A DNA stretch of 8,588 nt. It comes from Gemmatimonadota bacterium. GTDB taxonomy: Bacteria > Latescibacterota > UBA2968 > UBA8231. The stretch is taken from assembly GCA_009845645.1 (NCBI GenBank), contig VXZF01000459.1, positions 1-8,588 of the forward strand, given 5' to 3'. Under the pieces are notes generated by a model that saw only the letters and a program-made list of their open reading frames with translations, was not told the DNA's origin and searched no databases. The position numbers and the translations under genes are program-made. This document shows positions 7,612 through 8,588 of this stretch, in pieces (the stretch's first letter is position 1; every line of letters begins with the position of its first letter).

Positions 7612-7877
7612 AAACTGTTTCTCTGCAAATCACATATCGGAAGGGTAAGCCTTTTGCTGCCTATATTTACCTGTCCCGCCGGAACGGGCAAAAAAGTGTC
7701 CGGACTGAAGCCATATCAGAAGATTTCCTGATTGACTACGCTCAGGATGAGACACCTCTTGGGATTGAAATAGTCTCTCCTGGAATGGTGAGCATAGACG
7801 AAATACAGGCCGTCTTTGACCGTTTGAGGATTAGTAGACCACCACGTATAGAACTGGAGCCACTTAAAGCAGCGTAG
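7608..7877 (+). CDS. DUF2283 domain protein (putative antitoxin-like partner)
   Basis: An 89-residue protein matching the DUF2283 layout. An AAYIYL strand (17-22) is followed by a variable basic loop, then a RTEAI strand (32-36) and the hallmark aspartate-containing turn leading into LGIEIVSPG (51-59). A short helix (IDEIQAVFDRL, 63-73) and a basic/proline tail close it. Members are usually short (60-90 residues) and commonly paired with DUF4258 or similar genes in type II-like modules. The start ATG overlaps the DUF4258 stop (ATGA at 7608-7611), with GAGG about 7 nt upstream of it. Its function as an antitoxin is inferred from pairing only; no classic DNA-binding domain is visible. Confidence 0.8.
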   Translation: MKTVSLQITYRKGKPFAAYIYLSRRNGQKSVRTEAISEDFLIDYAQDETPLGIEIVSPGMVSIDEIQAVFDRLRISRPPRIELEPLKAA

Positions 7878-7895
7878 CTATCTTGTCCACCATGA

Positions 7896-7917
7896 CTGAC
7901 GAGAGGACGCGCGTCAG
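7896..7917. repeat. Small inverted repeat CTGACG/CGTCAG with nested palindrome
   Basis: Six-base perfect arms (7896-7901 and 7912-7917) enclose a 10-base loop. The right arm and the loop also form the perfect palindrome GACGCGCGTC (7906-7915). It lies 18 nt after the DUF2283 stop and abuts the left side of the attC-like element. There is no T-run, so it is not a textbook terminator. Its pairing would compete with the outer arm of the neighbouring element. Confidence 0.45.
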
Positions 7918-7998
7918 ATAACAACGCCCTCCTGGCTACGGTGCCTTCGCGCCTACGCCCAACCGCTCTGCGGTTCAGGAGGGCGTAATCCGTTAAAT
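7916..7998 (+). repeat. attC-like recombination site (integron cassette 59-base-element type), candidate
   Basis: This is an 83-nt element able to fold into a long branched hairpin. The right end is GTTAAAT (7992-7998), which fits the attC core consensus GTTRRRY. The left end, AGATAAC (7916-7922), matches the complementary RYYYAAC at AAC and at the first purine and last pyrimidine, but not at the two middle bases. Inside is a perfect 11-bp stem (7924-7934 with 7976-7986). The centre can form two smaller hairpins: 7934-7959 (GGC and GGTGC/GCGCC arms with a 3x3 internal loop) and 7961-7975 (AACCG/CGGTT). Length and position after a small gene in the same orientation fit attC. The spacers between stem and core are asymmetric (1 versus 5 nt), which is atypical. 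A non-integron palindromic repeat or a terminator-like structure is the alternative. Confidence 0.45.
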
Positions 7999-8031
7999 GA
8001 AATGGCATAGAAATGCAGAGAATAATGTGAT

Positions 8032-8588
8032 ATGTCGCTGGGAAAGGTCACTTGTTTTATAACGTGTAACTTGGACGGTCGAAAGCACGTTCTCCTACTA
8101 AAGCATCCCTACGCCGGAAATCAAATACCTGCCGGGACGGTGGAAAAGGGAGAATCCTTTGTCGCCGCGGCACTCCGGGAGGCCCGCGAGGAAACGGGCC
8201 TAGCTGCATTGCATGTTGTCGCGGAACTTTTGTCGGAACGGGAGAAGCTACCTCCCAACACAGCCGTCATCCAGCGGACTTCTACTGTATACTCTCGACC
8301 AGACACTGGCAGTTTCGATTGGGTCACGATTCGCAGAGGTATTCGCGTTGACACCCGAGAAACTGAAAACGGTTTCGTGCAAATCGATTATGTGGAAAAA
8401 GAGTTGCTCGGTTCGGATAGGATCTCGTTTCAAATAACTGGCTGGATACCACAAGATGCTCTGACGACCAATGTTGAGCGTAAGCACTATCATTTAAGTT
8501 GCGCAGCAAGTGATGAGCTTGAGTGGGAAGTCTTTTCTGATCACCACAAGTTTGTCTTAATGTGGCATCCGTTGACCGAAGATCCCCA
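8032..8588 (+). CDS. NUDIX hydrolase (3' end outside window)
   Basis: An open reading frame begins at ATG 8032 and runs 185 codons without a stop to the window edge. A complete Nudix box is visible at residues 35-57: G35, five residues, E41, seven residues, then REAREETGL (49-57). This fits the GX5EX7REUXEEXGU consensus and coordinates the catalytic metal. The preceding KHPYAGNQIPAG segment (24-35) and the late DHHKFVLMWHPL (170-181) resemble NUDIX proteins that end soon after a W-x-PL strand, so the stop is probably just beyond the window. Such enzymes hydrolyse nucleoside diphosphates linked to another moiety; the substrate is not predictable. An in-frame TAA at 8023-8025 fixes the start. 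Only a weak AGAG (8016-8019) precedes it. The start lies 33 nt after the attC-like element, the spacing expected for a cassette gene. Confidence 0.88.
   Translation, partial: MSLGKVTCFITCNLDGRKHVLLLKHPYAGNQIPAGTVEKGESFVAAALREAREETGLAALHVVAELLSEREKLPPNTAVIQRTSTVYSRPDTGSFDWVTIRRGIRVDTRETENGFVQIDYVEKELLGSDRISFQITGWIPQDALTTNVERKHYHLSCAASDELEWEVFSDHHKFVLMWHPLTEDP

Noticed and set aside
7742..8008. Minus-strand open frame of 88 codons across the DUF2283 end and the attC-like element
   Set aside because: It is antisense to a recognisable domain, crosses the palindromic element and has no family signal.

Overview
The first 7.2 kb is a compact, GC-rich block (about 60-65% GC in the lines I sampled). 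It reads as core bacterial chromosome. A Gfo/Idh/MocA-family oxidoreductase on the + strand converges, with a 4-nt overlap, on a tight four-gene minus-strand operon. In transcription order this operon is htpG (Hsp90 chaperone), proA (glutamyl-phosphate reductase), a thioredoxin-like [2Fe-2S] ferredoxin, and an unusually long adenylate-kinase-like nucleotide kinase. The first three genes are separated by only 1-2 nt, and the last follows after 19 nt. A 121-bp divergent intergenic region holding a perfect 7-bp-stem inverted repeat separates htpG from a + strand geranylgeranyl-reductase-family flavoprotein, which begins with GTG.

From about 7.2 kb to the end the character changes. Base composition drops to roughly half GC. 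Genes are small and accessory, and non-coding DNA is rich in inverted repeats. A two-gene unit (DUF4258 then DUF2283, overlapping ATGA) resembles a toxin-antitoxin-type pair. It is followed 38 nt downstream by an 83-nt structured element whose right end is GTTAAAT. That element resembles the attC recombination site of integron gene cassettes. A NUDIX hydrolase starts 33 nt after it and runs off the window's right edge. The order (small TA-like pair, attC-like site, short leader, NUDIX gene, all in one orientation) is what a piece of a gene-cassette array would look like. No integrase and only one candidate site are visible, so this is a hypothesis.

The organism cannot be named from the sequence. 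The GC-rich, Gram-negative-like content, the Gfo/Idh/MocA enzyme, the cyanobacterial-style ferredoxin and the long nucleotide kinase suggest an environmental, possibly uncultured lineage. Groups such as Planctomycetota, Verrucomicrobiota or Poribacteria/Latescibacterota are possible, but this is weak inference. Functionally, the minus-strand operon mixes protein folding, proline synthesis, redox and nucleotide metabolism without an obvious single pathway. The right-hand end is best seen as an acquired accessory segment. No stretch longer than 300 bases lacks a gene; the gaps are 5813-5933, 7176-7350 and 7878-8031.
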